This document shows, piece after piece, positions 1 to 6,748 of a DNA stretch of 12,443 bases. The translations under genes and the position numbers were made by a program. Numbering within the stretch: position 1 is the stretch's first letter; each line of letters opens with the position of its first letter. Source of the stretch: Betaproteobacteria bacterium HGW-Betaproteobacteria-2 (GTDB lineage: Bacteria; Pseudomonadota; Gammaproteobacteria; Burkholderiales; Methylophilaceae); contig PHCM01000021.1 of NCBI GenBank assembly GCA_002842255.1, positions 1-12,443 of the forward strand, in the 5' to 3' direction. Below the pieces are notes generated by a model. It was not told the DNA's origin. It ran no database searches and worked only from the letters and a program-made list of their open reading frames with translations.

Positions 1-221
1 CCCTTGTAGGCCGGTCCGAACAGCATGTCGAACTGGATGCCGGATTTGAGAATGGCGGCGGCATAGAACTCGCCGAGTTTCATCAGGCTTTCGCCGTCGT
101 TGAACAGGCCGGCATTAAAGAAATAAGGACTCAGGCGACCGGCTTTAGTCTTGAATTCGCCGAAGCGCAAGACCTGTTTGTCGATGGCAAAACGGATAAA
201 ATCCTGGGTGGTGTCAGTCAT
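1..221 (-). CDS. pyrE: Orotate phosphoribosyltransferase, N-terminal part (cut by window edge)
   Basis: This is the first 73 residues of a gene that runs off the left edge. It starts [18 protein letters not shown] and continues through [11 protein letters not shown] to F-G-P-A-Y-K-G at the break. Those two stretches are hallmark PyrE sequence; the FGPAYKG segment precedes the substrate-binding core of the family. The enzyme joins orotate to PRPP to give OMP in cytosolic de novo pyrimidine synthesis. The ATG at 219-221 fits the usual family N-terminus. No Shine-Dalgarno sequence is visible upstream of it: the preceding bases on the minus strand read TTACCCACA. The gene is divergent from xth across a gap of about 37 bases. 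The PRPP-binding loop lies outside the window and could not be checked. Confidence 0.93.
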   Translation of the reverse strand, partial: MTDTTQDFIRFAIDKQVLRFGEFKTKAGRLSPYFFNAGLFNDGESLMKLGEFYAAAILKSGIQFDMLFGPAYK

Positions 222-258
222 TGTGGGTAAGAATCAATAAAAAAAGGAAATGGGCATG

Positions 259-1038
259 ATGCGAATTATATCTGTAAACCTCAACGGCATACGGTCGGCC
301 AGGACCAAGGGGTTTTATGACTGGCTGGCAAAGCAGGATGCTGACGTCGTCTGCATGCAGGAAATCAAGGCGCAAGCGACCGACATGACGCGCGAGATGC
401 TGCAGCCGGACGGGTTTTACGGGTATTTTCATTATGCCGAGAAAAAAGGCTACAGTGGCGTCGGCATCTACAGCAAAAAGCAGCCGGATGCCATCATCGA
501 AGGCCTGGGTATCGCCGACATTGATAGTGAAGGCCGCTATATCGAGGCCAGGTTCGGCAACCTGTCCGTGGTCTCGCTTTACCTGCCTTCCGGTTCCAGC
601 GGCGAGGAGCGTCAGGCTTTCAAATTCAGTGTCATGGAACGCTTCATGCCTTATCTGGAGTCACTGAGAGCTTCTGGTCGCGACGTCATCGTCTGCGGCG
701 ACTGGAACATTGCCCACCAGGAAATCGATTTGAAAAACTGGAAAGGTAACCGCAAGAACTCGGGTTTCCTGCCGGAAGAACGCGTATGGATGAGTGACCT
801 GTTCGGCCGTGTCGGTTGGGTGGACGTTTATCGCAAGCTGCATCCGGATGCGACGGATGCCTGTTATACGTGGTGGAGTAACCGCGGTCAGGCCTGGGCG
901 AAGAATGTCGGCTGGCGTATCGATTATCAGATCGCTACGCCCGGCATTGCGGCGCAGGCAATCTGCACTTCTATCTACAAGGATGAACGTTTCAGCGATC
1001 ATGCGCCCCTGCTGATCGACTACGACGCGAGTATTTGA
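259..1038 (+). CDS. xth: Exodeoxyribonuclease III (AP endonuclease)
   Basis: A 259-residue member of the exonuclease III / AP endonuclease family (EEP fold), the base-excision-repair enzyme that cuts 5' of abasic sites and has 3'-5' exonuclease and 3'-phosphatase activity. Visible active-site residues, numbered from this start, are N7 (SVNLNGIRSA), E35 (QEIKAQ), Y108 (SLYLPSG), D148 and N150 (CGDWNIAH), D222 (WRIDYQ), D247 and H248 (SDHAP). All match the E. coli ExoIII set in order and spacing. Three candidate ATGs lie at 250, 256 and 259. A purine-rich AAAGGA at 243-248 is far too close to 250 but fits 256 or 259. I chose 259 because homologues begin M-[RK]-I-I-S-V-N-L-N-G. It is divergent from pyrE and convergent with the small gene at 1063-1335, 24 bases away. 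Confidence 0.95.
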   Translation: MRIISVNLNGIRSARTKGFYDWLAKQDADVVCMQEIKAQATDMTREMLQPDGFYGYFHYAEKKGYSGVGIYSKKQPDAIIEGLGIADIDSEGRYIEARFGNLSVVSLYLPSGSSGEERQAFKFSVMERFMPYLESLRASGRDVIVCGDWNIAHQEIDLKNWKGNRKNSGFLPEERVWMSDLFGRVGWVDVYRKLHPDATDACYTWWSNRGQAWAKNVGWRIDYQIATPGIAAQAICTSIYKDERFSDHAPLLIDYDASI

Positions 1039-1062
1039 GCGGGTCCACAGGCCGGTTTGCGG

Positions 1063-1335
1063 TCAGGCCAGCATGCGGCCGATTTCGCGTTCGTATTCGG
1101 GGAAATAGCGGGCAATCACCGAGAGTTCGAAACTGCGCAGAATGCTGCTGTTGGATTCGCGTTCGAGCAGGAATTCGAAGGATTTTCTTACCAGCATTTC
1201 CGTTGTGGCGTTGCTGCTCAGCAATTTTGCGGCATATTCCGGACGCACGGTGACGATATGGGTGGTGCGGTGCTTGCCGTCAACATGGACTTCAAAACTC
1301 TGGGCATCCAAGGCTTTGATATCAATAGTCTGCAT
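1063..1335 (-). CDS. Small conserved-looking protein of unknown function (90 aa)
   Basis: I do not recognise a named family. The 90-residue product is soluble, with no signal peptide or membrane segment. The N-terminal half is likely beta-rich (roughly residues 1-35, D-A-Q-S-F-E-V-H-V-D-G-K-H-R-T-T-H). The C-terminal half is likely helical and charged (residues 42-90), ending in F-E-L-S-V-I-A-R-Y-F-P-E-Y-E-R-E-I-G. Codon use resembles the neighbours, with G/C-rich third positions, and the reading frame is open end to end, so I think it is real. Initiation signals are poor: the bases before the ATG read GGACTCCCCGC, with no good Shine-Dalgarno. Its 3' end faces xth. The plus-strand frame over the same bases gives a composition unlike a protein and is treated as a shadow. 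Confidence 0.72.
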   Translation of the reverse strand: MQTIDIKALDAQSFEVHVDGKHRTTHIVTVRPEYAAKLLSSNATTEMLVRKSFEFLLERESNSSILRSFELSVIARYFPEYEREIGRMLA

Positions 1336-1473
1336 GCGGGGAGTCCGATGGGTACGATGTGCGTAAATCTAACCCAGTTGCATCAAATTGACCACCGTTT
1401 TCATCGCGCGCCGATGCCGGTGATGTGATTTTAACTATTTGAAATTCGCAGTCATCCCTTAAACTGTCATCAT

Positions 1474-1506
1474 CTTGCCGGCAAGTGACGAGTCCTCGCT
1501 TATAAT
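1474..1506 (+). promoter_or_regulatory. Probable ampG promoter with palindrome over the -35 region
   Basis: A perfect TATAAT lies at 1501-1506, which puts a transcription start near 1513 and leaves about 42 untranslated bases before ampG. Upstream, TTGCCG at 1475-1480 is a possible -35, but the spacer would be 20 bases, longer than usual for sigma-70. The same place holds a perfect 12-base palindrome, CTTGCCGGCAAG (1474-1485), flanked imperfectly by GTCA (1466-1469) and TGAC (1486-1489). A weak -35 covered by a palindrome is a common arrangement for a regulated promoter. The regulator is unknown. Confidence 0.5.
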
Positions 1507-1554
1507 TCAGGCGATTTTGTCACTTTCACGTTCCACAATTTTAAGAACAACTTG

Positions 1555-2787
1555 ATGAATGCCTATCTGGAAATATTTCGTAGTCGCCGTGTCGCCGTGG
1601 TCTGCCTGCTTGGTTTCTCTTCCGGTTTGCCGCTGGCGCTGACCACCGGTACCTTGCAGGCGTGGATGACGGTTTCCGGGGTCGATCTGGCAACGATCGG
1701 CATCTTTACGCTGGTCGGCATACCCTATACCTGGAAATTCCTCTGGGCACCGTTCATGGATCGCTATGTGCCGCCTTTCCTCGGCCGCCGTCGTGGCTGG
1801 ATCGCTGCCATGCAGATGCTATTGGGCGTGGGCATCGCCATCATGGGCGCGCTTGACCCGGTCACCATGCCTTGGGCGCTGGCGGCATTGGCGCTGATGG
1901 TGGCGTTCATCTCGGCTTCGCAGGACGTGGTGTTCGATGCTTATCGGGCCGATGTGCTGCGGCCCGCTGAGCGTGGCATCGGCGCCGCCGTATCGGTGCT
2001 GGGTTACCGGCTGGCGATGCTGGTGTCGGGTGCGCTGGCATTGATTCTTTCCGATCAGATCGGCTGGCAGAACACCTACTGGCTGATGGCTGCGCTGATG
2101 ATCGCGGCGATCGGCGCCACGTTGTTCGGGCCGGAGCCGGAGGTGAAAGTGACGCCGCCGAAAACGTTGACCGAGGCGGTGATCGAACCGTTGCGCGAGT
2201 TCTTTGCCCGGCATGGTGCCTGGGGTCTGTTGCTGCTCATCGTGCTGTACAAGCTGGGCGACGCCTTTGCCGGCTCGCTGACGACGGCATTTCTGATTCG
2301 CGGTGTTGATTTCACGCCGACCGAAGTCGGCGCCATCAATAAAGGCATGGGGCTGGCTGCCACCCTGGTTGGCGTGGTCTTCGGCGGTATATTGATGGCG
2401 CGGCTTGGTTTGTTCAGGTCGCTGCTGGCGTTTGGTATCCTGCAGGCGATTTCCAACCTGACCTTCATGTGGCTGGCGGCCATCGGCAAGGATTACGCGG
2501 TCATGGTGCTCGCAGTCGGTTTCGAGAATCTTGCCGGCGGCATGGGCACTGCGGCGTTTGTCGCGTTGCTGATGGGCATGTGCGACAAGCGCTTCACTGC
2601 CAGCCAGTTCGCGCTGCTGTCTGCATTGGCCGCAGTTGGCCGGGTCTATGTCGGGCCGGCTTCCGGCTATATGGTCGAGTCCATAGGCTGGACCACGTTC
2701 TTCGGCTTTACTTTTCTGATTGCCTTGCCGGGTTTGCTGTTGCTGTTCGCTATGCGACGCAGCATAGAGGCCATGGGCCGTGCTTGA
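1555..2787 (+). CDS. ampG: AmpG-type muropeptide permease (MFS)
   Basis: A 410-residue inner-membrane protein of the major facilitator superfamily, recognised as AmpG. The N-terminus has F-S-S-G-L-P-L-A-L-T-T-G-T-L-Q-A-W-M, then K-F-L-W-A-P-F-M-D-R-Y and G-R-R-R-G-W. This is followed by S-A-S-Q-D-V-V-F-D-A-Y-R-A-D-V-L and G-A-A-V-S-V-L-G-Y-R-L. All are signature AmpG segments and closely resemble the E. coli protein. It imports GlcNAc-anhydro-MurNAc (peptides) from the periplasm for cell-wall recycling, and in many bacteria feeds ampC beta-lactamase induction. The E. coli protein is 491 residues with 14 segments; this one is shorter and looks like a 12-segment form, ending soon after a final hydrophobic helix and the basic tail M-R-R-S-I-E-A-M. 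The ATG at 1555 is preferred over an in-frame TTG at 1552. Ribosome binding is weak (AAGAAC upstream). It overlaps the next gene by 8 bases. Confidence 0.93.
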   Translation: MNAYLEIFRSRRVAVVCLLGFSSGLPLALTTGTLQAWMTVSGVDLATIGIFTLVGIPYTWKFLWAPFMDRYVPPFLGRRRGWIAAMQMLLGVGIAIMGALDPVTMPWALAALALMVAFISASQDVVFDAYRADVLRPAERGIGAAVSVLGYRLAMLVSGALALILSDQIGWQNTYWLMAALMIAAIGATLFGPEPEVKVTPPKTLTEAVIEPLREFFARHGAWGLLLLIVLYKLGDAFAGSLTTAFLIRGVDFTPTEVGAINKGMGLAATLVGVVFGGILMARLGLFRSLLAFGILQAISNLTFMWLAAIGKDYAVMVLAVGFENLAGGMGTAAFVALLMGMCDKRFTASQFALLSALAAVGRVYVGPASGYMVESIGWTTFFGFTFLIALPGLLLLFAMRRSIEAMGRA

Positions 2788-3442
2788 GTTTTCCCTGACG
2801 GCCGCATTTCTGGTCGGGCTGCTGGGTGGCGGGCACTGCGTCGGCATGTGCGGCGGCATTGTTGGTGCTGTTACCATGACCTTGCCCGGTAGCAAACCCA
2901 AGCTTCCGTTCGTGCTTGCCTATAACCTTGGCCGCATCGGCAGTTATACGCTGGCGGGCATCATCGCCGGTGCCGTCGGCGCCTCCAGTTTCTTTCTCGA
3001 ACATGTGCTGCCGGTCGAAAAGGTCTTGTATGCATTGGCCAGTATGATGCTGGTGCTGCTTGGGCTGTATCTGGCCGGTATCTGGCGGGTGCTGACGCGG
3101 CTGGAGGCGCTCGGCGGAAGGCTATGGCAGCATTTGCAGCCGTATTCAAAGCGTCTGCTGCCGGTCAGAACACTGCCGCAATCGCTTTTGCTCGGTGTGC
3201 TCTGGGGCTGGTTGCCCTGTGGTCTGGTCTACAGTGTGTTGGTGGCGGCGGTCGCCAGCGGCAGTCCTTGGCAGGGTGGTCTGTTGATGCTGGCGTTCGG
3301 TTTGGGTACGCTGCCGACGCTGCTGGCGATGGGCATGACGGCCGTGCGCCTGAAACACCTGCTGCAGAATCTGTGGTTCAGGCGGTTGAGCGGGCTGCTG
3401 ATCGCCGGCTTCGGCCTGTTGGCGCTGTATCGCCTATTTTAA
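2780..3442 (+). CDS. TauE/SafE (UreH_2/DsbD_2-like) family membrane protein
   Basis: A 220-residue membrane protein with about six hydrophobic segments. The first helix carries L-L-G-G-G-H-C-V-G-M-C-G-G-I (H19, C20, M23, C24). A second, similarly placed motif is W-G-W-L-P-C-G-L-V-Y-S (P146, C147, G148). This internal two-fold pattern with His/Cys/Met in the membrane is typical of the 'sulfite exporter TauE/SafE' group that matches UreH_2. Family members are often found next to cbb3-oxidase assembly genes and are suspected to move metals, probably copper. That role is an inference, and no such genes are visible here. Translation starts at GTG 2780-2782 inside the end of ampG, with AGAGG at 2766-2770 as ribosome binding site, so coupling to ampG is likely. 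Its 3' end converges on metW, 13 bases away. Confidence 0.85.
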   Translation: MLEFSLTAAFLVGLLGGGHCVGMCGGIVGAVTMTLPGSKPKLPFVLAYNLGRIGSYTLAGIIAGAVGASSFFLEHVLPVEKVLYALASMMLVLLGLYLAGIWRVLTRLEALGGRLWQHLQPYSKRLLPVRTLPQSLLLGVLWGWLPCGLVYSVLVAAVASGSPWQGGLLMLAFGLGTLPTLLAMGMTAVRLKHLLQNLWFRRLSGLLIAGFGLLALYRLF

Positions 3443-3455
3443 GAGGAAGCCGCGG

Positions 3456-4070
3456 CTATTTGCGGCCGAGGCGGTACATGGCAAGGCTGCCGCGCAGATT
3501 GGGCATGAACTGGATGCGCTGGCCATAAGTCAGCACCAGACGCTCTTTCACGTGAATATTGTGATTCTCGCAGAACTGGTCGAAATCCTTGATCGTACAC
3601 AGGTGCACGTTCGGCGTGTCATACCACTGGTAGGGAATATCGCGTGAAACCGGCATCTGCCCGGCCATCAACTGCAGGCGGTTGCGCCAGTAGCCGAAGT
3701 TGGGGAAGGTGACGATGGCCTCGCGGCCGACGCGCAGCATCTCGTGCACGATGTTCTCGGTATTGTGCATGGCCTGCAGGGTTTGCGACAGAATCACCAC
3801 ATCGAAAGACTGTGCCTCGAATCCGGATAGTCCCGCTTCCAGGTCCATCTGGATCACATTGATGCCGTTCTGCAAGCAGCTCAGCCAGTTGGCATCGTCC
3901 TTTTCCACGCCGTAACCACGCACCTTCATCGAACCCTGCAGGAAATGCAGCAGTTCGCCGTCACCACAGCCGAGGTCCAGCGCTTTGCTGCCGAACTTCA
4001 GCCAGTTTGCGATAATCGCAAAATCTTGCCGATATTCTGCGATTTTTTCCAAATTCTGCGTGGCGTTCAT
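3456..4070 (-). CDS. metW: MetW, SAM-dependent-methyltransferase-fold partner of MetX
   Basis: A 204-residue protein with a class I methyltransferase fold. The SAM-binding glycine motif [11 protein letters not shown] lies at residues 30-40. It is followed by [15 protein letters not shown] and the MetW-typical [14 protein letters not shown], with [16 protein letters not shown] further on. MetW accompanies MetX in many Proteobacteria and is needed for homoserine acylation there. A methylation substrate is not established. The ATG overlaps the metX stop codon in ATGA (4067-4070), so the two should be translationally coupled and made in a fixed ratio. The overlap itself supports this start. It ends 13 bases from the convergent membrane-protein gene, and no clear terminator is visible between them. 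Confidence 0.95.
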   Translation of the reverse strand: MNATQNLEKIAEYRQDFAIIANWLKFGSKALDLGCGDGELLHFLQGSMKVRGYGVEKDDANWLSCLQNGINVIQMDLEAGLSGFEAQSFDVVILSQTLQAMHNTENIVHEMLRVGREAIVTFPNFGYWRNRLQLMAGQMPVSRDIPYQWYDTPNVHLCTIKDFDQFCENHNIHVKERLVLTYGQRIQFMPNLRGSLAMYRLGRK

Positions 4071-5206
4071 TCTCTGCCCTCAGTCCGTATGTTCTGCAGA
4101 TAGTTGCGCAGGATGTCGTGGTAGTGCGGATCCGGCATCAGGAAGGCGTCGTGGCCGTGGGCAGCCGTCACTTCTGCATAGCTGACCGAGCATTCGTTAT
4201 CCAGCAGCGCCTTCATGATTTCGTGCGAACGGGCCGGCGAGAAACGCCAGTCGCTGGTGAAGGATACAACCAGGAATTTTGCCTTGACTCCGGCCAGCGC
4301 AGCAGAAAGATTGCCGCCGTGTTCCAGTGCCGGATCGAAATAATCCAGTGCCCGCGTCATGCGCAGATAGGTGTTGGCATCGAACTCGCCGGCGAACTTG
4401 TCGCCCTGATAGCGCAGATAGGACTCCATCTCGAATTCCACGCCGAAGCCATACTTGATCTCGCCGTCGCGTAGCTTGCGGCCGAACTTGGCGCCCATGG
4501 CGTCATCGGAAAGATAGGTGATGTGGCCCAGCATGCGCGCGATGCGCAGGCCGCGCCGAGGCACAGTGTTGTGCTCGTAATAATGGCCGTCGTAAAACTC
4601 AGGGTCGGTCATGATGGCTTGGCGCGCGACTTCGTTGAAGGCCATATTCTGCGCCGTCAGATTGGGCGCGGAAGCGATGACCAGCGCATGGCGCACGCGA
4701 TCCGGATAGCTCATGGTCCACTGCAAGGCCTGCATGCCGCCGAGGCTGCCGCCGATGACCGCCGCCAACTGATCTATACCCAGATGATTGGCCAGTCTGG
4801 CCTGCGATTTCACCCAATCCTCGACCGTGACCACCGGGAAATCCGCGCCCCAGGGTTTGCCGGTCGCCGGGTTGATGCTGGAGGGGCCGCTGCTGCCATG
4901 ACAGCCACCGAGATTATTGAGGCCGATGACGAAGAATTTGTTGGTATCCAGCGGGCGGCCGGGGCCGATCAGGTTGTCCCACCAGCCCGGATATTTGTCG
5001 GTTTCGGCGTACTTGCCGGCGACGTGATGGTTGCCGGAAAGCGCATGGCAGATCAGCACGGCATTGGATTTGTCCGCATTCAGCGTGCCGTAGGTTTCGT
5101 AGGCCAGGTCGTAGGCAGGCAGTACCTCGCCGCTTTTCAGCTTCAGAGGCTCGGAAAAATGGGCGGTTTGCGCAGTGACGATGCCAACAGATGATGTTTC
5201 AGACAT
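4067..5206 (-). CDS. metX: Homoserine O-acyltransferase (probably succinyl type)
   Basis: A 379-residue alpha/beta-hydrolase-fold enzyme that acylates L-homoserine in the cytosolic methionine pathway. The nucleophile is S154 in I-G-G-S-L-G-G-M-Q. The other triad members are D319 (F-T-S-D-W-R-F-S-P) and H352 (H-G-H-D-A-F-L-M-P). The oxyanion-region segment C-H-A-L-S-G is near residue 53, and [12 protein letters not shown] is at 97-108. MetX proteins of Beta- and Gammaproteobacteria paired with MetW are often succinyltransferases (MetXS). The Arg two residues after D319 is consistent with that as I recall the specificity work, but acyl choice cannot be settled from sequence alone. The ATG at 5204-5206 has no Shine-Dalgarno, and a -10 box sits so close that the mRNA may be leaderless. 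It is coupled to metW downstream. Confidence 0.94.
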   Translation of the reverse strand: MSETSSVGIVTAQTAHFSEPLKLKSGEVLPAYDLAYETYGTLNADKSNAVLICHALSGNHHVAGKYAETDKYPGWWDNLIGPGRPLDTNKFFVIGLNNLGGCHGSSGPSSINPATGKPWGADFPVVTVEDWVKSQARLANHLGIDQLAAVIGGSLGGMQALQWTMSYPDRVRHALVIASAPNLTAQNMAFNEVARQAIMTDPEFYDGHYYEHNTVPRRGLRIARMLGHITYLSDDAMGAKFGRKLRDGEIKYGFGVEFEMESYLRYQGDKFAGEFDANTYLRMTRALDYFDPALEHGGNLSAALAGVKAKFLVVSFTSDWRFSPARSHEIMKALLDNECSVSYAEVTAAHGHDAFLMPDPHYHDILRNYLQNIRTEGRE

Positions 5207-5227
5207 GGCGGGATTATACTACGGCTT
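5207..5227. promoter_or_regulatory. Overlapping divergent -10 boxes between metX and the gamma-CA gene
   Basis: The whole gap between the two divergent start codons is 21 bases. On the minus strand it holds a perfect TATAAT (bases 5218 down to 5213). On the plus strand it holds TATACT (5215-5220), sharing four base pairs with it. Counting seven bases from the last base of each box gives predicted starts at 5206 on the minus strand, exactly the A of the metX ATG, and at 5227 on the plus strand, one base before the gamma-CA ATG. Neither gene has a Shine-Dalgarno sequence, which agrees with leaderless mRNAs. Neither side has a recognisable -35 at a normal distance, so activity is a prediction. 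Confidence 0.5.
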
Positions 5228-5767
5228 ATGATTGCGAATACCTCAGCTTATCGGGACATCACCCCGCAAATCGGCGCGGATGTTTATATTCATGCCAGTG
5301 CTTCGGTCATCGGCGATGTGGTGCTGGGTGATCACGTCTCGGTCTGGCCCGGTGCCGTCATCCGCGGCGACGTCAATCACATCCGCATCGGTGCCGGCAG
5401 CAATGTGCAGGACCTTTCCGTGTTGCATGTCAGCCACAAGTCGACCTGGGACCCGGATGGTTCGCCATTGATTATCGGTGATAACGTCACCATCGGTCAT
5501 AAGGTGATTCTGCATGGCTGTACCATCGAGGACGAGTGCCTGATCGGCATGGGCAGCATCGTCATGGACAAGGTCATCGTGCAGAAGAATGTGTTGCTCG
5601 GTGCGGGCAGCCTGGTGCCGGAGGGCAAGATGCTGGAAAGCGGTTTTCTCTATCTCGGCAGTCCGGCCAAAAAGGTGCGGGCACTGACTGAAGCTGAAAT
5701 CGCCCATTTCCTGTATTCGGCGAATCACTACATCAAGCTGAAGAATCAGTATCTAGAGAAGCGCTGA
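5228..5767 (+). CDS. Gamma-carbonic-anhydrase-family protein (YrdA/PaaY-like hexapeptide protein)
   Basis: A 179-residue left-handed beta-helix protein built on hexapeptide repeats (for example V-I-G-D-V-V-L-G-D-H-V-S-V-W, L-I-I-G-D-N-V-T-I-G). It carries the gamma-class features: R46-G47-D48, Q61-D62, and metal-ligand histidines in L-H-V-S-H (H67, with H70 nearby) and I-G-H-K-V-I-L-H-G (H91, H96). Homologues are trimers with Zn or Fe at subunit interfaces. Many of this short YrdA-like group lack proven carbonic anhydrase activity, so the exact reaction is open. The C-terminal helix (residues 154-175, T-E-A-E-I-A-H-F-L-Y-S) is typical. No Shine-Dalgarno precedes the ATG. The last codons, E-K-R and the stop, lie inside the left arm of the inverted-repeat element that follows, so the native C-terminus may have been replaced. 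Confidence 0.92.
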   Translation: MIANTSAYRDITPQIGADVYIHASASVIGDVVLGDHVSVWPGAVIRGDVNHIRIGAGSNVQDLSVLHVSHKSTWDPDGSPLIIGDNVTIGHKVILHGCTIEDECLIGMGSIVMDKVIVQKNVLLGAGSLVPEGKMLESGFLYLGSPAKKVRALTEAEIAHFLYSANHYIKLKNQYLEKR

Positions 5768-5902
5768 CTAAATGGCTACGCAGGCGAATTGCTGCGTTGC
5801 GCGGTACTCGTAGCCTCGCTGTATCACACATACTATCTCGGCTACTGCGTTCCGGGCGCCTTACACTTCATCCCGCTCACTCATTTAATCAGCGCTTCTC
5901 TA
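5754..5902. repeat. 149-bp palindromic, MITE-like element with 21-bp terminal inverted repeats
   Basis: Bases 5754-5774 and 5882-5902 are inverted copies of each other at 20 of 21 positions; the one difference is C5768 against A5888, which would need G. Both ends begin with TA, so a TA target duplication is possible. The 107-base core is itself structured. G-G-C-T-A-C-G at 5774-5780 can pair with 5809-5815, while the GTAGCC within 5810-5815 can instead pair with GGCTAC at 5840-5845. ACGCAG at 5778-5783 can pair with CTGCGT at 5792-5797 or at 5845-5850. The element lies exactly between two convergent genes. Its left arm supplies the last codons of the gamma-CA gene, and its right end supplies most of the prmC stop codon. 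Size, TA ends and arms recall neisserial Correia elements, but the sequence is different. It encodes no transposase. Copy number cannot be judged from one window. Confidence 0.75.
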
Positions 5903-6748
5903 CATCCTGCGGCCTGAAGTGACGCGCTCGATGTTCGCCAGATCGAGGTGGTGACTGATTTCGATGAAATGCTGTTGATGCAGAAGGTCAGCGACGGTTG
6001 CGGCCTGGTCATGACCATGTTCCAGCAATATCCAGCCGCCCGGATTGAGATGTTCGGTAGCTGAGGCAATAATCTGCCGGATGTCATCCAGTCCGTCACG
6101 ACCGGAAACCAGCGCGCTCATCGGCTCGAAGCGCAAATCACCTTGCGTAAGATGTAGGTCCTCTGCTGCGATGTAGGGCGGGTTACTGACGATGATGTCG
6201 AAAGTTTCGCTGCCCAGATTCGAGAACCAGTCACTCTGTAAAAACCGCACATTGCGGATGTCCAGTTGTTTTGCGTTTGCCGTTGCGACCTCCAGGGCAC
6301 CTTCCGAAAAATCGACGGCGGTCAGTTCGGCGTGAGGTCGCTGGCTGGCGATAGCCAGCGCGATGGCGCCGGTGCCGGTGCCGAGGTCCAGCACTTTGCA
6401 GGGTTGATGTGGCGGAATCTTTTCGAGTGCAGCCTCGACCAGCGTTTCCGTGTCCGGTCGCGGGATCAGGGTGTCCGGACTGACGGCCAGATTGAGCCCA
6501 TAGAATTCGCGATGGCCGACAATGTAAGCGACCGGTTCGCCTTTCAGGCGGCGTTGCAATTTGTCATTGAATGTTCTGGCGGCATCGTCTGGCAGCCTGT
6601 CATTTTCATGTGTCAGCAGCCAGGCGTGACTGACGATCAAAGTTTCCTGCAACAGCAGGCGCGCTTCCAGGGCAGCTTCGCGTCCGTCGAGCTTCAGTCC
6701 GGCCTCCAGTTGCTGGCGGGCTTCAGTCAGCCGTCTGCGTATGCTCAT
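5900..6748 (-). CDS. prmC: Peptide chain release factor N5-glutamine methyltransferase
   Basis: A 282-residue methylase that modifies the glutamine of the GGQ motif in release factors 1 and 2. The substrate-recognition N-terminal domain includes [16 protein letters not shown] (residues 70-85) and [12 protein letters not shown] (94-105). The SAM-binding loop D-L-G-T-G-T-G is at 121-127. The N-P-P-Y catalytic motif that holds the target glutamine is at 189-192. The ATG overlaps the prfA stop in ATGA (6745-6748), so it is coupled to the gene for its own substrate. Family length is usual (about 277-290 residues). The stop codon TAG (5900-5902) coincides with the outer end of the inverted-repeat element, but this stop would survive removal of the element if a TA was duplicated. 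Confidence 0.96.
   Translation of the reverse strand: MSIRRRLTEARQQLEAGLKLDGREAALEARLLLQETLIVSHAWLLTHENDRLPDDAARTFNDKLQRRLKGEPVAYIVGHREFYGLNLAVSPDTLIPRPDTETLVEAALEKIPPHQPCKVLDLGTGTGAIALAIASQRPHAELTAVDFSEGALEVATANAKQLDIRNVRFLQSDWFSNLGSETFDIIVSNPPYIAAEDLHLTQGDLRFEPMSALVSGRDGLDDIRQIIASATEHLNPGGWILLEHGHDQAATVADLLHQQHFIEISHHLDLANIERVTSGRRM

Noticed and set aside
1039..1062. Terminator between xth and the small convergent gene
   Set aside because: Only a GGCC/GGCC match separated by 12 bases is present, too weak a stem and without a T run.
1819..2901. Long minus-strand open frame of about 360 codons opposite ampG
   Set aside because: Its translation is rich in His, Gln, Arg and Pro with no domain. 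It is the antisense shadow of a GC-skewed coding region, while the plus strand encodes unmistakable AmpG.
3448..3467. Hairpin between the TauE-like gene and metW as a bidirectional terminator
   Set aside because: AGCCGCGGCT and a five-base GCCGC/GCGGC stem exist, but there is no T run on either strand and the region overlaps the metW stop codon.
4523..5194. Plus-strand open frame of about 220 codons opposite metX
   Set aside because: It lies antisense to metX, which has complete catalytic motifs, and its translation shows no recognisable fold or ribosome binding site.
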